NCBI RefSeq assembly: GCF_000878195.1
Contig: NZ_JXST01000030.1
Span: 22,746 to 86,745, forward strand
Reading direction: 5' to 3'
DNA from: Mycolicibacterium llatzerense
GTDB taxonomy: Bacteria; Actinomycetota; Actinomycetes; Mycobacteriales; Mycobacteriaceae
Length of the DNA stretch: 64,000 nt
Shown: positions 1 to 8,744 of the stretch, piece by piece
How the letters are laid out: the number at the start of each line of letters is the position of its first letter
Position numbering within the stretch: position 1 is the stretch's first letter
The notes under the pieces: generated by a model
The model's input: the letters and a program-made list of their open reading frames with translations, nothing else
Database searches by the model: none
Told to the model about the DNA's origin: nothing
Position numbers and translations under genes: made by a program

Positions 1-505
1 TGGCGAAAACCGAATCAAACAGGCGCACTACCGATTTCGTGTGCTGGTGATCGGGCGCGACGCCAGCCCGGATCAGTCCGAATGGTGTGGGCAACCGCTC
101 GAACATGTCAACTTCCACGCCGTCGGTGCCGACCAGCTCGGCTGCGGCGTAGCAGGCCGCCGGGCCGGCGCCAACCACTGCTACGCGCAACCCACCCGGC
201 CGCACCGGCGAGTGGCGCGCCGGTTCGGGTGTGGGATCGGCCTGTAGCGGGTGCAGGGCGAAATAGTCGGCACTGAGTTGCTTGAAGCGCTCCAGGTGCG
301 GCGGCAGATCGTCGTCGTAATGGATTGCGTCGACCGGGCATTCGTCAAAACAGGCGCCGCAGTCGATGCAGCTGTCCGGGTCGATGTACAGCATCTCGGC
401 GGCGTCGAATCCGCCGGCGCTGGGCGCCGGACGGATGCAGTCGACCGGGCACACCGGAATGCAGCTCGCGTCCTTGCAACAGTTCTGCGTGATGACGTAC
501 GCCAC
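1..505 (-). CDS. fprB: Ferredoxin-NADP reductase with N-terminal ferredoxin domain (FprB type), partial
   Basis: Likely moves electrons between NADPH, FAD and Fe-S clusters, for example to supply a cytochrome P450. The reading frame runs off the left edge, so only about 168 N-terminal residues are present. Residues 1-60 form a 7Fe/8Fe-type ferredoxin with two cysteine clusters (CCKDASCIPVCPVDC and CIDCGACFDECP). After a linker comes the start of a reductase domain with the GAGPAA dinucleotide-binding loop and the MFERLPTPFGLIRAGVAPDH stretch seen in FprA/FprB. The GTG at 505 is chosen because it gives MAYVITQ, aligning with MPYVITQ of M. tuberculosis FprB, and a GAAGAGG sequence lies 7 nt upstream; ATG 526 and GTG 511 are in-frame alternatives. 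It is divergent from the TetR gene at 700 and has a palindromic operator just upstream. Confidence 0.9.
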   Translation of the reverse strand, partial: MAYVITQNCCKDASCIPVCPVDCIRPAPSAGGFDAAEMLYIDPDSCIDCGACFDECPVDAIHYDDDLPPHLERFKQLSADYFALHPLQADPTPEPARHSPVRPGGLRVAVVGAGPAACYAAAELVGTDGVEVDMFERLPTPFGLIRAGVAPDHQHTKSVVRLFDSVFA

Positions 506-549
506 GGTCACACCTCTTCCGGCCATCTAAGTGAACGAGTCAAATGATA

Positions 550-565
550 CTGGACAAGTGTCCGA
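550..565. promoter_or_regulatory. Palindromic operator copy 1, CTGGACA-N2-TGTCCGA
   Basis: Inverted repeat CTGGACA AG TGTCCGA, about 45 nt upstream of the chosen fprB start. The same palindrome recurs at 692-707, in the same divergent intergenic region. The length and symmetry fit a TetR-family operator, and the adjacent TetR gene is the natural candidate to bind it. Binding is inferred. Confidence 0.6.
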
Positions 566-691
566 TTTAGATACGCAGTGCGGGCTCCGATTGGCCATAA
601 CCGTCAATGCTCTCCGTCGCATCCGCGTGAAATCCTCTTATAATTGGTAGCTTCCTCGCAGCTGTTGCCCCTGAAGCGCCCTTTGAATACC

Positions 692-707
692 CTGGACACA
701 TGTCCAG
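692..707. promoter_or_regulatory. Palindromic operator copy 2, CTGGACA-N2-TGTCCAG
   Basis: Perfect 7-bp arms CTGGACA and TGTCCAG around a 2-bp centre. It overlaps the first possible ATG (700) of the TetR gene. That suggests either autorepression over the transcription start or that the real start codon is the ATG at 763. Confidence 0.6.
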
Positions 708-1287
708 TATTGCGTTTCTGCCTGGCGCGTCCCGGCCTGATCCAGACCGGCAGCGCGTCCTCATGCGGCGTCGCGTGTTGGGCGCGGCCACTGCGTTGGC
801 CCATTGGTCTTCGCGGACCGCGGGCGGGCCTACTGCGCCGGAATTGGCGACTCAGGCGCGCATCACCCAGTCGACGCTGCACGCACACTTTCCGTCGATC
901 GACGCGGTATTCGCCGACCTCTACCTGGATCGCATGACGAACCTGCCACTGGACGCCGACCCCTCGATTCCGCTGGCCTGCCGTGTCAGTGCACAGCTGC
1001 GAATGATCAGTGAGATCTTCGATGACGAGCCTGAGCTGGCAATCGTGTGCACCCGCGCCCTGCTCGGGGAGGACGACTGCGTGGCCGAAATCCGTACCCG
1101 CATCGGCGAGGAACTGCACCGCCGCGTCACCGCCGCGTTGGGCGGCGGCGCCTGGCCGGAAGTGGTAGCCACCCTGGAGACCGTGTTCTGGGGCGCGCTC
1201 CTGCAAATGAAGACCGGCCTCGTGGGTCGCCGAACGATGGCCACCCACCTGGAAACCATGGTCTCGGTCATCCTTGCCGACCATTAG
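700..1287 (+). CDS. TetR-family transcriptional regulator
   Basis: A one-domain DNA-binding repressor of about 195 residues. The helix-turn-helix spans roughly residues 24-75: RRRVLGAATAL, then an ELATQARITQSTLHAHF recognition region and an F/D-x-L-Y turn (AVFADLYLDRM), the usual TetR order. The rest is a helical ligand/dimer domain with no recognisable ligand signature. The start is uncertain: ATG 700 lies inside a CTGGACA palindrome with no ribosome site, while ATG 763 (MRRRVL) would place the HTH at the usual distance from the N-terminus. It is divergent from the fprB-type reductase and probably controls that gene and itself through the two palindromes at 550 and 692. The inducer is unknown. 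Confidence 0.85.
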   Translation: MSSIAFLPGASRPDPDRQRVLMRRRVLGAATALAHWSSRTAGGPTAPELATQARITQSTLHAHFPSIDAVFADLYLDRMTNLPLDADPSIPLACRVSAQLRMISEIFDDEPELAIVCTRALLGEDDCVAEIRTRIGEELHRRVTAALGGGAWPEVVATLETVFWGALLQMKTGLVGRRTMATHLETMVSVILADH

Positions 1288-1510
1288 GCTGCCGCGAACG
1301 CCGCATCACAAGCGGTGCGCAGCGTGCTGAATTCGATTCCACCGCAGGTTGGTTCGTGCCATCGTCAGTTAGATCCAGTGGGATGACGAGGTGTCAAGGG
1401 CTTCGCAGGCCACCACGTGTATGCCGAAATATGCAGTGGATCAGCGCTTCCGGCGTTCATCGGCAGGTCGCTGCGGAATGGCCTCGGATCGAAGAGATTG
1501 TCGCACCTTG

Positions 1511-2185
1511 TTAGCGCTGGCGGCCGGGACGACGGCGCTGCGGTGCGCCATCAAGTTGCGCGGCGGTTCGCAGATGATCGGACATCATTTGGGCCATGGC
1601 TTGTCGTTGCGGTTCAGTGGGTAGGGGCATCTCGGTGACCATTTGACCGACCATGAGTCCGACCGGCGCAGCCCACAGTAGGTCGGCGATCGCGCTGGCG
1701 TGGGGTGAGCGTGTGCCGATGAGTTGTGCGATGCGTTGTAGTCCTGGTTGAAGCTTGGCGAGTTGTTCTATTCCCAGGGTTGACCGCAGTGATCTGGTGG
1801 CGATGAGTATTTCCATGGCCGTCATGCTGGCTGGGTTGAGGAAGGTCTTCCAGGCGGCGTCGGCGAGGGCTTTCATGCGCTCGTCGGTGTCGGCAATTCC
1901 TTCGACTTCGTCGGCGAGGTCGTTTACCGACACCACGAGCGAGGTAATGGCGTGGTCGACGACGGCGGTGAGCAGCCCGTCTCGATCGCCAAAGTGGTAT
2001 TGGACGACCCCGGTACTCACTCCGGCGCGTTCGATGATGTGTCGGGTACTGGCTGCGGCAAATCCTTCTTCGCGGATGCACCGGATGGTTTCTTCAATGA
2101 CGAGTTCCCGGGTGCGTTCGGCGCGTTCTTGGCTGCGGTGCCGGGATTGCCTCGGCGTGATGCGGTTTTGAGGTCCTGCTGTCAT
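1511..2185 (-). CDS. TetR-family transcriptional regulator downstream of the mce operon
   Basis: About 224 residues. The N-terminal HTH reads RTRELVIEETIRCIREEGF, then ASTRHIIERAGVSTGVVQYHF, a textbook TetR DNA-binding domain whose recognition helix ends in the conserved Y-H-F. The C-terminal half is helical and shows the WAAPVGLMVGQM type of pocket helix common in mycobacterial TetRs. The open frame extends to 2356, but the added residues are Arg/Pro-rich and look non-coding, so ATG 2185 (MTAGPQN) is chosen. It lies 171 nt after mceF on the same strand and may be read from the mce transcript or its own promoter. By analogy with Mce3R and KstR-type regulators it may control the mce genes; that is inference from position. 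Confidence 0.85.
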   Translation of the reverse strand: MTAGPQNRITPRQSRHRSQERAERTRELVIEETIRCIREEGFAAASTRHIIERAGVSTGVVQYHFGDRDGLLTAVVDHAITSLVVSVNDLADEVEGIADTDERMKALADAAWKTFLNPASMTAMEILIATRSLRSTLGIEQLAKLQPGLQRIAQLIGTRSPHASAIADLLWAAPVGLMVGQMVTEMPLPTEPQRQAMAQMMSDHLRTAAQLDGAPQRRRPGRQR

Positions 2186-2356
2186 CGGTGTGCGATCCCG
2201 TCTATCCAAATGTTGGGGGAGCAGTGTCGCGGCGTGCGGTTGTCTCGCGTTGCGCTGTGGCCGTGGCGCGGCACAACACATACGATCCTCGGCGGTTGCA
2301 CGCGTCGATCCTATGTGGGTGCCGTAGCGCGATGACTGCACGTCGTGGGAGCGCAT

Positions 2357-4075
2357 TCAGGACTGCTGCCGCGGTGCGCGCATGAGGTCAACCCAACTCT
2401 CGGTGGGCAGGCGCTTGCTGTCGTCGACAGCAAATACGCCGATGTCCCCGTTGTGGTCTTGGAAGAGACCGTTAGCCGAGTCGTACGTGGCGAGTTGAGG
2501 CCGTATTGGATTGGGCGATGCGGCCTCCGAGGAGTTTGTTGCTCCGGCGGACCGCCAGTTTGCCGGGGCGTTGGTACTCGGATCTTTTTGGGGCTGAGGC
2601 GGTTTTTGACCGTACGGCGGAATGTGTTGATCTGCTGGGGGGGCGTAGGGCAGTGGCGCCGGCGGAGGGCCGGGGGTGGCCGGAGGCACCGGCAAGGGGT
2701 ACGGGGCGTACTCGGCGGGCCCAGGCCCCGGGGCCACCCCCGGTGGTAGCTGCGTGACGGGAGGCCCCGGGTCGTAGTCTGCGCCCGGTGGAATGAACGG
2801 ATATTTGTTGGGGGGCAGTATGTTCCGCGGATCGGTGATCGGTGTGTCTTCGGGCACGGCCGGTCCACGCCAGGCTTGATTGCCGATCGGAACGTAGCCT
2901 TGGGGATCGCGGCAGAGCGCGACTGTGGGCGCGCGTTTGCCCGGGAATTCTTGACAAGGGTAGTTGCGGGCGCCGCGCACCACCACCGACGAGCTCTGTG
3001 GCACTTTGCAGTAAAGGTCTTTCGGTAGGTCGCGCAGAGTCTGATCGCCGGGGGATCGGATGAGCGTCGGCGGGATGAAGCCGACGTTGCACGGCGGCGG
3101 GTCACCCAACCCCAGTTTGAAGTCGACTTTGACGCCTTCATCGGGGGGTAGCTGTTCGGCGGCGCTGATGAGCACAGCGGTAACGGCGGGAAGGACGACC
3201 AGTGTCTGCTCGATCGACTTGTGGTAGATGACTCCGATGCGGCCGAAGTTGGCGAGGTTGGCTGCCAGCATGGGGAACGACGGCCGGATACCGTCAAAGG
3301 TGCGGGTGACCGCAGTTGCGGCGGCCGGTGCGATGTCGAGCAATGATCGCAGTTGTGGGTCGGCGGTGCGCACATTGGTGGTGAAGCGGGACAATCGGTC
3401 GGCTAGCGCGGCGATGTTGTCACCGCTGCGGATCTGAGCGTCGAGGAACGGGCCTATGCGGTCGATCAGGACGGTGGTGTCTTCGGCGTGGGCGCTGAGC
3501 TGATCGAGCAGAGCGCTGGCGCTATTGACGAGCCGGGCGAGGTCGGGGCCGGCGCCGTTGAATGCGGCCGCGGTTTCGCGCAGCAGTTCCTTGAGTTTGC
3601 TCTGGTCCAGGGAGTCGACCAGACCCTGTGCCTGGCGGAGCAGGCCCGCAATGTCACCGCTCAGCGCGGTATGGGAACGATCAATGACCGATCCGTCGTG
3701 CAGCACGGGGCCGAGCGGGCCGTCGGATGCGGGGGGGATGAGATCGACGTATTGTTCACCGATCGCCGAGACGCTTTTGGCTGAAGCGGTGACATTGGCT
3801 GGTATGGCGATACCGGAGTTGAGGCGCATGTGCACGTCGACGCTGAGTTTGTCGGTGAGGTCGACCGTGGTGACTCGGCCGACGGTGGTTCCGCGGTAGG
3901 TGACGTTGGCGTTGGAATACAGTCCGCCGCTGGCGGCGAAGTTCGCGGTGACGTCGTAGCGTCCGATGCCCAACGCCTCGGGTACGCGCAGGTAAAAGAT
4001 GGCTACCGCTCCGACCGCGAAGACGGAAACGACGGCAAAGATGGTCAATTGCCATCGGATGAGCCGGGTGAGCAT
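2357..4075 (-). CDS. mceF: Mce-family protein, MceF
   Basis: Last subunit of an Mce lipid-uptake complex, expected to be exported and anchored by its N-terminus. An N-terminal membrane segment (FAVVSVFAVGAVAIFYL, residues about 13-30) is followed by the MlaD/Mce domain (YSNANVTYRGTTVGRVTTVDL) and the helical MCE C-terminal region. After residue about 350 come Cys-containing loops (PPPCNVGF, LYCKVPQ, NYPCQEF) and then a long Pro-rich tail. It is 572 residues long, and the tail makes it longer than most MceF. The ATG overlaps the mceE stop (TGATG), so translation is probably coupled. Confidence 0.93.
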   Translation of the reverse strand: MLTRLIRWQLTIFAVVSVFAVGAVAIFYLRVPEALGIGRYDVTANFAASGGLYSNANVTYRGTTVGRVTTVDLTDKLSVDVHMRLNSGIAIPANVTASAKSVSAIGEQYVDLIPPASDGPLGPVLHDGSVIDRSHTALSGDIAGLLRQAQGLVDSLDQSKLKELLRETAAAFNGAGPDLARLVNSASALLDQLSAHAEDTTVLIDRIGPFLDAQIRSGDNIAALADRLSRFTTNVRTADPQLRSLLDIAPAAATAVTRTFDGIRPSFPMLAANLANFGRIGVIYHKSIEQTLVVLPAVTAVLISAAEQLPPDEGVKVDFKLGLGDPPPCNVGFIPPTLIRSPGDQTLRDLPKDLYCKVPQSSSVVVRGARNYPCQEFPGKRAPTVALCRDPQGYVPIGNQAWRGPAVPEDTPITDPRNILPPNKYPFIPPGADYDPGPPVTQLPPGVAPGPGPAEYAPYPLPVPPATPGPPPAPLPYAPPADQHIPPYGQKPPQPQKDPSTNAPANWRSAGATNSSEAASPNPIRPQLATYDSANGLFQDHNGDIGVFAVDDSKRLPTESWVDLMRAPRQQS

Positions 4076-5259
4076 CAGCGGCTGCCAGCCGTGGCGGGAT
4101 CGGGTGCGGTGGGTATGGCGAAAGGGTCCGCGGCCTGTCCGGACAGATTGGCTTGTTCGCCCATCAAAAAGTCGGGGGGATTGAGGATTTCGTCTAGGTG
4201 CTTCATGTTCGGGTCCAGCGGTGAGGTGGTGAAGATGTTCTCGCCCAGGCGCCGTTGGGTCAGGTCCAGCGTGGCGATCGCGTTGAGGTAGTCCCCGCGC
4301 ACCGCTTGCTTGATGCCGGTCTGGGGGAACGGGTAAGTCGCGATGATGGGTAAGGCGTCAATAAGTTCCTGCGCATGGTCAGCTAGCGGTTTGATCACGG
4401 TGTAGGAGTGGGTGAGGTCGGCGGTGATGTCGGTTTTGGTTTGGGTCAGGATCTGTGAGGCGTTCTCGCTGAAACGCCGCAGCGCGGTGAAGGTGTCGAC
4501 GATCCGCTCAGCGTTGGCGTTGAGGGTTTGGGCTGCTTCGGGCAGGGCCGCCAGTGCAGCGGTGACGGTGGGGGAGTTGGCGGCGAATTTGGCAGCCACC
4601 TTGTTGATCGATTCGATCGCGTCGACGATGTTGTTGCGTTGTCGGTCCACGGCCGCGGTGAGTGTCTCCAGTTGTGGGAGCAGGTTGGCGAATTGCCCGG
4701 CATGCCCGGCGACGGCGGCGTAGGCCTCGTCGGTGATGTCTTGCAGCGCACCGAGATTGCCCTTGTTGACCACCACGCCCAAGGTGGATAGCACTTCTTC
4801 GGTGCTGGGGTAACGGCCGGCCCGTTGCGCCGGGATGGTGGCGCCGTTGCTGAGGACTCCCACCGGTGGTTCTGCCGACGGTGCGGCAAGTTCGACGTGT
4901 TGAGAACCCAGCAGCGAGGTCTGCCCGAGGGTAACGGTGGCGTTGGCCGGCAGGTGCACCGCCGAACTCAGCGATAGCTGCAGAGCGGCGTAGAACGTGC
5001 CGTCGGGGCGTTGCGCGACGCGTTGTCCGGAGACGCTGCCGATGGTGACGTCGTCGACGAGGACGGGCGAGTTCTGCGGGAGGGCGGACACGTCGGGCAG
5101 CTCGACGGTGACGGTGAACGATCCGGCGTCGTGGCCGAGTGTGCCCGGCATATCAAGGGAGTTGAGCCCGCCGAATTCGCATCCGCTGATCGCGAGGACG
5201 GTGGATCCGATCGTCGCGAGCAGACGCGCCGGCCGGCGGCGGGCCGCTGCGGTGCTCAT
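4075..5259 (-). CDS. mceE: Mce-family lipoprotein, MceE (LprK-like)
   Basis: The fifth subunit of Mce complexes is normally a lipoprotein and this one fits. Residues 1-27 form a signal peptide with a lipobox ending LAISGC, so acylation at Cys27 is expected. The Mce domain follows with DDVTIGSVSGQRV and TSLLGSQHVELA, then the long helical channel-forming part and a short C-terminus. It is 394 residues, normal for MceE. The ATG overlaps the mceD stop by 4 nt (ATGA). Confidence 0.94.
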   Translation of the reverse strand: MSTAAARRRPARLLATIGSTVLAISGCEFGGLNSLDMPGTLGHDAGSFTVTVELPDVSALPQNSPVLVDDVTIGSVSGQRVAQRPDGTFYAALQLSLSSAVHLPANATVTLGQTSLLGSQHVELAAPSAEPPVGVLSNGATIPAQRAGRYPSTEEVLSTLGVVVNKGNLGALQDITDEAYAAVAGHAGQFANLLPQLETLTAAVDRQRNNIVDAIESINKVAAKFAANSPTVTAALAALPEAAQTLNANAERIVDTFTALRRFSENASQILTQTKTDITADLTHSYTVIKPLADHAQELIDALPIIATYPFPQTGIKQAVRGDYLNAIATLDLTQRRLGENIFTTSPLDPNMKHLDEILNPPDFLMGEQANLSGQAADPFAIPTAPDPATAGSR

Positions 5260-6659
5260 TGGTGCGGTCCCGGTCCCGGTGCGGTGACAGAGGAAGGCTG
5301 ATCGGGTGCCGCTGGCATGGCCGGGCCGCCGGGGGCAGCTGCGGCGGCGTCGCCACCCGGAGGTGACGGCGTCGATGGGCTAGGCAGGAGCAGGCTGGAG
5401 AGGTCGGTCGCCGAGGACGTGGTGGGCCCGCTCGGTCCGCGCAGCGGCTGCCACTGCAATTGCGATACCGGCGTTTGGGCCTTGGCTTCGGTGGCTGGGG
5501 TGTCGTACGTGATCTGGCCCTTGTACGCGGTAATGGTGTTGATCGGATGGAACAGCACCGGCGGGAAGTTCATCATGATCCTTTTCAGAACTGGGGCCAT
5601 GCGTTGCCGACAGATCTCGGTGCGCTTGTAGTAATCGGGTGTCCCACCGGCGTCGAAAACGCCGGCGCACAGGAACTGGACGGGATTGGCGAAGTTCGGG
5701 AGGGACAAAATGGCGCCGATAGAGCCTTGTGCGGGGTTGTAGATGTTGTAGAAGTTCGCCAGCCCGTTGGGTGCGACGTGCAGCACCTGTTCGATGTCTT
5801 GGCTGTGTTGGGTCAGCAGTGAGGTGAAGTCGGTCAGCTTGGTCACCTGTCCGCTGATGGTCGGATTGTTCTTGGTCAGAAAGGATTTGACCTGGGCGAG
5901 TGCGCCGTTGAGTGCGTCCAGCGACTGGGCGAGATCGGTGGAGCTGTCGGCGAAAACTTGCGACAAGGAGGCGACGTGGTCGGTGAACTGGACGATCTGT
6001 TCGTTGCTCCCTGACAGGGTGTCGACTAACGCCCGTAGGTTCTTGATGGTGCCGACGAGATCGAAGCGCGAATCACCGAGGCGCCCTGCAGTTTGGGACA
6101 GTTCGCGCACCGCGGTGCGAAACGACACACCGTTGTTGTCGAAGGTGTCCGCAGCCTGGTCGATCGCTTCACGCAGAGGCCCCTGAGGGGTCCCGTTTTG
6201 TGGGCCTAGCTGCGTGGCCAGTTGGGTCAGTTGGTCTTTGACGTCGTCCCATTCGACCGGAACGGCGGTGCGCGCCACAGGAATGGTGGTGTGGTCGGAC
6301 AGTTTCGGGCCGGTGGTATAGACGGGCGCCAACTCGAGTGTGCGCGCTGACAGCAGATTCGGTGCCATGATCACCGCGGTCACGTCGGCGGGCACGGGAA
6401 CGCCGGCACGGATGGTGAATGTCACCACGGCGTGGTCAGGTCCGGGCTCGATACGGGTGACCGATCCCACTGGCACGCCGAGGATTTCGACATTGTCGCC
6501 GGGATAAAGGCCGACAGTTGACGCGAAGTAGCCGGTGATGGTCAGTGGAGCGGACCTGGACCACTGCATCGCCAGCGCGCCGGTAGCCGAGCCGAGCAGC
6601 ACGACGACCAGAACAATCACCACATAGCGTCTGCGCAGGGCAGCGTTGAATCTGCTCAC
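5256..6659 (-). CDS. mceD: Mce-family protein, MceD
   Basis: A 467-residue Mce subunit with an N-terminal anchor (YVVIVLVVVLLGSATGALAM), an Mce domain carrying YPGDNVEILGVPVGSVTRIE, and a helical region to about residue 330. Two Cys in the C-terminal part (FLCAGVF, TEICRQRM) are typical of the family. The last 60 residues are Pro/Ala/Ser-rich, low-complexity sequence ending PGPGPHQ. It starts with GTG, sharing GTGA with the mceC stop. Confidence 0.93.
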   Translation of the reverse strand: MSRFNAALRRRYVVIVLVVVLLGSATGALAMQWSRSAPLTITGYFASTVGLYPGDNVEILGVPVGSVTRIEPGPDHAVVTFTIRAGVPVPADVTAVIMAPNLLSARTLELAPVYTTGPKLSDHTTIPVARTAVPVEWDDVKDQLTQLATQLGPQNGTPQGPLREAIDQAADTFDNNGVSFRTAVRELSQTAGRLGDSRFDLVGTIKNLRALVDTLSGSNEQIVQFTDHVASLSQVFADSSTDLAQSLDALNGALAQVKSFLTKNNPTISGQVTKLTDFTSLLTQHSQDIEQVLHVAPNGLANFYNIYNPAQGSIGAILSLPNFANPVQFLCAGVFDAGGTPDYYKRTEICRQRMAPVLKRIMMNFPPVLFHPINTITAYKGQITYDTPATEAKAQTPVSQLQWQPLRGPSGPTTSSATDLSSLLLPSPSTPSPPGGDAAAAAPGGPAMPAAPDQPSSVTAPGPGPHQ

Positions 6660-7723
6660 GGCGATTTCGGCCTTACGATCGTGCGGTCGGTAATGAATCC
6701 ACGCAAGAAGTCAGCCAGGCTGGCGGGGAGCTTTCCGGGTTGGAAATACGAGTCCAACAAGACGCCACCGAGTGTGGGGGGCGGAACACCGAAGACGTTG
6801 GCTTGAAAGCCGGGACCGGATCCGACCACTTCCCCCAGCGCGGTGGCATAGGCGGGCAGCCGTGTCAACGCTTGGGAGATGTGTTCGCGCCGCTCGTTGA
6901 GATTGTCCAGAACCAGGTTCAGCTTGACCAAAGCCGGCCCCAGGCATTGTTCGTTGTCTTTGACGAACCCCGACAGTTGGTCAGCAAGGCTTTTGATGCC
7001 CGAGATGAGTTGGTCGATGGCGTTGCGCCGGCTGGCCAGTTCGGCGAATAAGGTGTTGCCGTCGGTGATCAGCTGGTTGATCTGGCCCGCGCGTTCGGCC
7101 ACCACCTGCGACAGGGACGCGGCATGGCGCAGCATCTGTTGCACCTGCTCGTCTCGCGCGTTGACGCTGCTGGCGAGGGCGGTGATGCCCTCGAGAGCGG
7201 CATGAACCTGGGGCGTGGCGTCGCGCATGGCGGCGGTCAAGGTGTGCAGCGCTTCGACGAATTTGGGTTGGTCGAGCTCGCCAACGTTGTGCCCGAGGTC
7301 TTGCAAGGCGTTGTTGAGTGTGTAGGGCGTGCTGGTGCGCGCCAGCGGGATCAGGGTCATCAGCCCCGAGCCGCGGGGAGTCAGCTCGATCGAGCGTTGC
7401 CCGAGCACCGTGTCGGTCTTGATAGCTACCAAGGATTGGTCTCCGACGCGGATTTTGCGATCCACGGTGAAACCGACTTTCGCTGCCTGCCCGGGAACGT
7501 CGAGATCAATGGCGTCGACGTGTCCCACGGTGTATCCGTAGACCTGTACCGGATTACCTTCCGCGAGGCTGGCGGCATGGGCGAAGTAGGCGGTGTAGTG
7601 ACGGCCTTGAGGCCAAAACGGCAGCCCGGTGTAACCGAAGGACACCAACACCAAGCATGTGACGATAGCGATGCCGAAAACACCGGTACGCAACGGATCT
7701 CGGCTACCAGGATCATTTAGCAA
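6656..7723 (-). CDS. mceC: Mce-family protein, MceC (TTG start)
   Basis: An Mce subunit of about 355 residues. An N-terminal hydrophobic anchor (FGIAIVTCLVLVSFGYTG) is followed by the Mce domain (EGNPVQVYGYTVGHVDAIDL and VLGQRSIELTPRG) and a helical region with many Gln/Leu heptads. The frame stays open to 8014, but that extension lies entirely within mceB. The TTG at 7723 is chosen because a GGAAGG ribosome site lies 6 nt upstream and the start then overlaps the mceB stop by 11 nt, like the other junctions of this operon. No in-frame ATG or GTG fits as well. Confidence 0.9.
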   Translation of the reverse strand: MLNDPGSRDPLRTGVFGIAIVTCLVLVSFGYTGLPFWPQGRHYTAYFAHAASLAEGNPVQVYGYTVGHVDAIDLDVPGQAAKVGFTVDRKIRVGDQSLVAIKTDTVLGQRSIELTPRGSGLMTLIPLARTSTPYTLNNALQDLGHNVGELDQPKFVEALHTLTAAMRDATPQVHAALEGITALASSVNARDEQVQQMLRHAASLSQVVAERAGQINQLITDGNTLFAELASRRNAIDQLISGIKSLADQLSGFVKDNEQCLGPALVKLNLVLDNLNERREHISQALTRLPAYATALGEVVGSGPGFQANVFGVPPPTLGGVLLDSYFQPGKLPASLADFLRGFITDRTIVRPKSP

Positions 7724-8744
7724 AGTCGCACCTTCCGTGGTCCGATGCTGGTGGTTTGACGGCGGGCAGCAGAATGTCGCTGCCGGCCGGGCCGTTGATC
7801 TTGATCTTGACCGCACAGAAGTAGATGTTGAAGAACGAGCCGTACGCGCCCAATGCGCTGAGCCGCAGATAGTCTTCAGCCAGCGGTTCGATGGTGACGT
7901 TGACGTCCTTCTTACGGTCATCAAGCGCTGTCGCCAGCGGCCCAGAGGCGTCGATGATGGCCCGGAAAGGGCGCCTTGCCGTGCTGAGCACGTCAGTGAG
8001 GTCGCGTTGGGCATCGGCCAACGGCGGCAATGCGTTTGCGATCGGGTCGCGCCCGCGATTGAGGGTGGTGATCAGCTGCTGAAGCTGGTCGACACTGATG
8101 CTCAGTTCGGTGCTTTTCTGATCAGCGGCCGACAGTACAGAGGTGAGATTGTCGATGGTCTGCGCGATGAGCTGATCGTGGCTCGTGACGGCCTGGGTGA
8201 ACTCGGCGGTGTTGGCCAGCACGGTCGACAGCGTCGCCCCCTTGCCCTGGAGCAGTTCGATCAGCGCGTTACTGACTTGGTTCAGCTTGGCTCCGTCCAG
8301 GCCTTTGAGCACGGGGCGCAGACCACCGAGCAACGCGTCGAGATCCAGTGCCGGCTCGGTGTTGCTGCGCGGAATCGTTCCTCCAGAAGGCAGCTTCCGC
8401 AGTTCTCCCGGGCCGGCGAGGATCTCGAGATAACGGTCGCCGGTCAAGTTTTGGTAGCGGATCGCTGCGCGGGTGGAGCTGTAGAGCTGCTGCCGCTTGT
8501 CGACGGTAAACGTGACCGTTGCGTGGTCGCCGTCGATCGCGATGTCTTTGACTGTGCCCACGGCGATACCGGCGATACGCACGTCTTGACCAGTTTTGAG
8601 GCGCGACACCGAGACGAACTCTGCGTGAAATGTGTTGGCGGAGCCGAATCGAAACTGGCCGAAGGTGACGACGAGACCCGCCATCACCAGCAACATGACG
8701 GCGGTGAAGATGCCGACCTTCAGTGTGGTTCGTTGTGTGGTCAT
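7713..8744 (-). CDS. mceB: Mce-family protein, MceB
   Basis: A 343-residue Mce subunit: N-terminal anchor (VGIFTAVMLLVMAGLVVTFG), Mce domain with KTGQDVRIAGIAVGTVKDIA and TGDRYLEILAGPGE, then the helical barrel-forming part. A short C-terminus with a single Cys pair (FCAVKI, GRCDF) matches family members. The ATG overlaps the mceA stop by 1 nt (TGATG). Confidence 0.93.
   Translation of the reverse strand: MTTQRTTLKVGIFTAVMLLVMAGLVVTFGQFRFGSANTFHAEFVSVSRLKTGQDVRIAGIAVGTVKDIAIDGDHATVTFTVDKRQQLYSSTRAAIRYQNLTGDRYLEILAGPGELRKLPSGGTIPRSNTEPALDLDALLGGLRPVLKGLDGAKLNQVSNALIELLQGKGATLSTVLANTAEFTQAVTSHDQLIAQTIDNLTSVLSAADQKSTELSISVDQLQQLITTLNRGRDPIANALPPLADAQRDLTDVLSTARRPFRAIIDASGPLATALDDRKKDVNVTIEPLAEDYLRLSALGAYGSFFNIYFCAVKIKINGPAGSDILLPAVKPPASDHGRCDFAK

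Noticed and set aside
6656..8014. MceC extended to 452 residues
   Set aside because: The extension lies fully inside mceB and resembles out-of-frame sequence; TTG 7723 with a good ribosome site explains the gene better.
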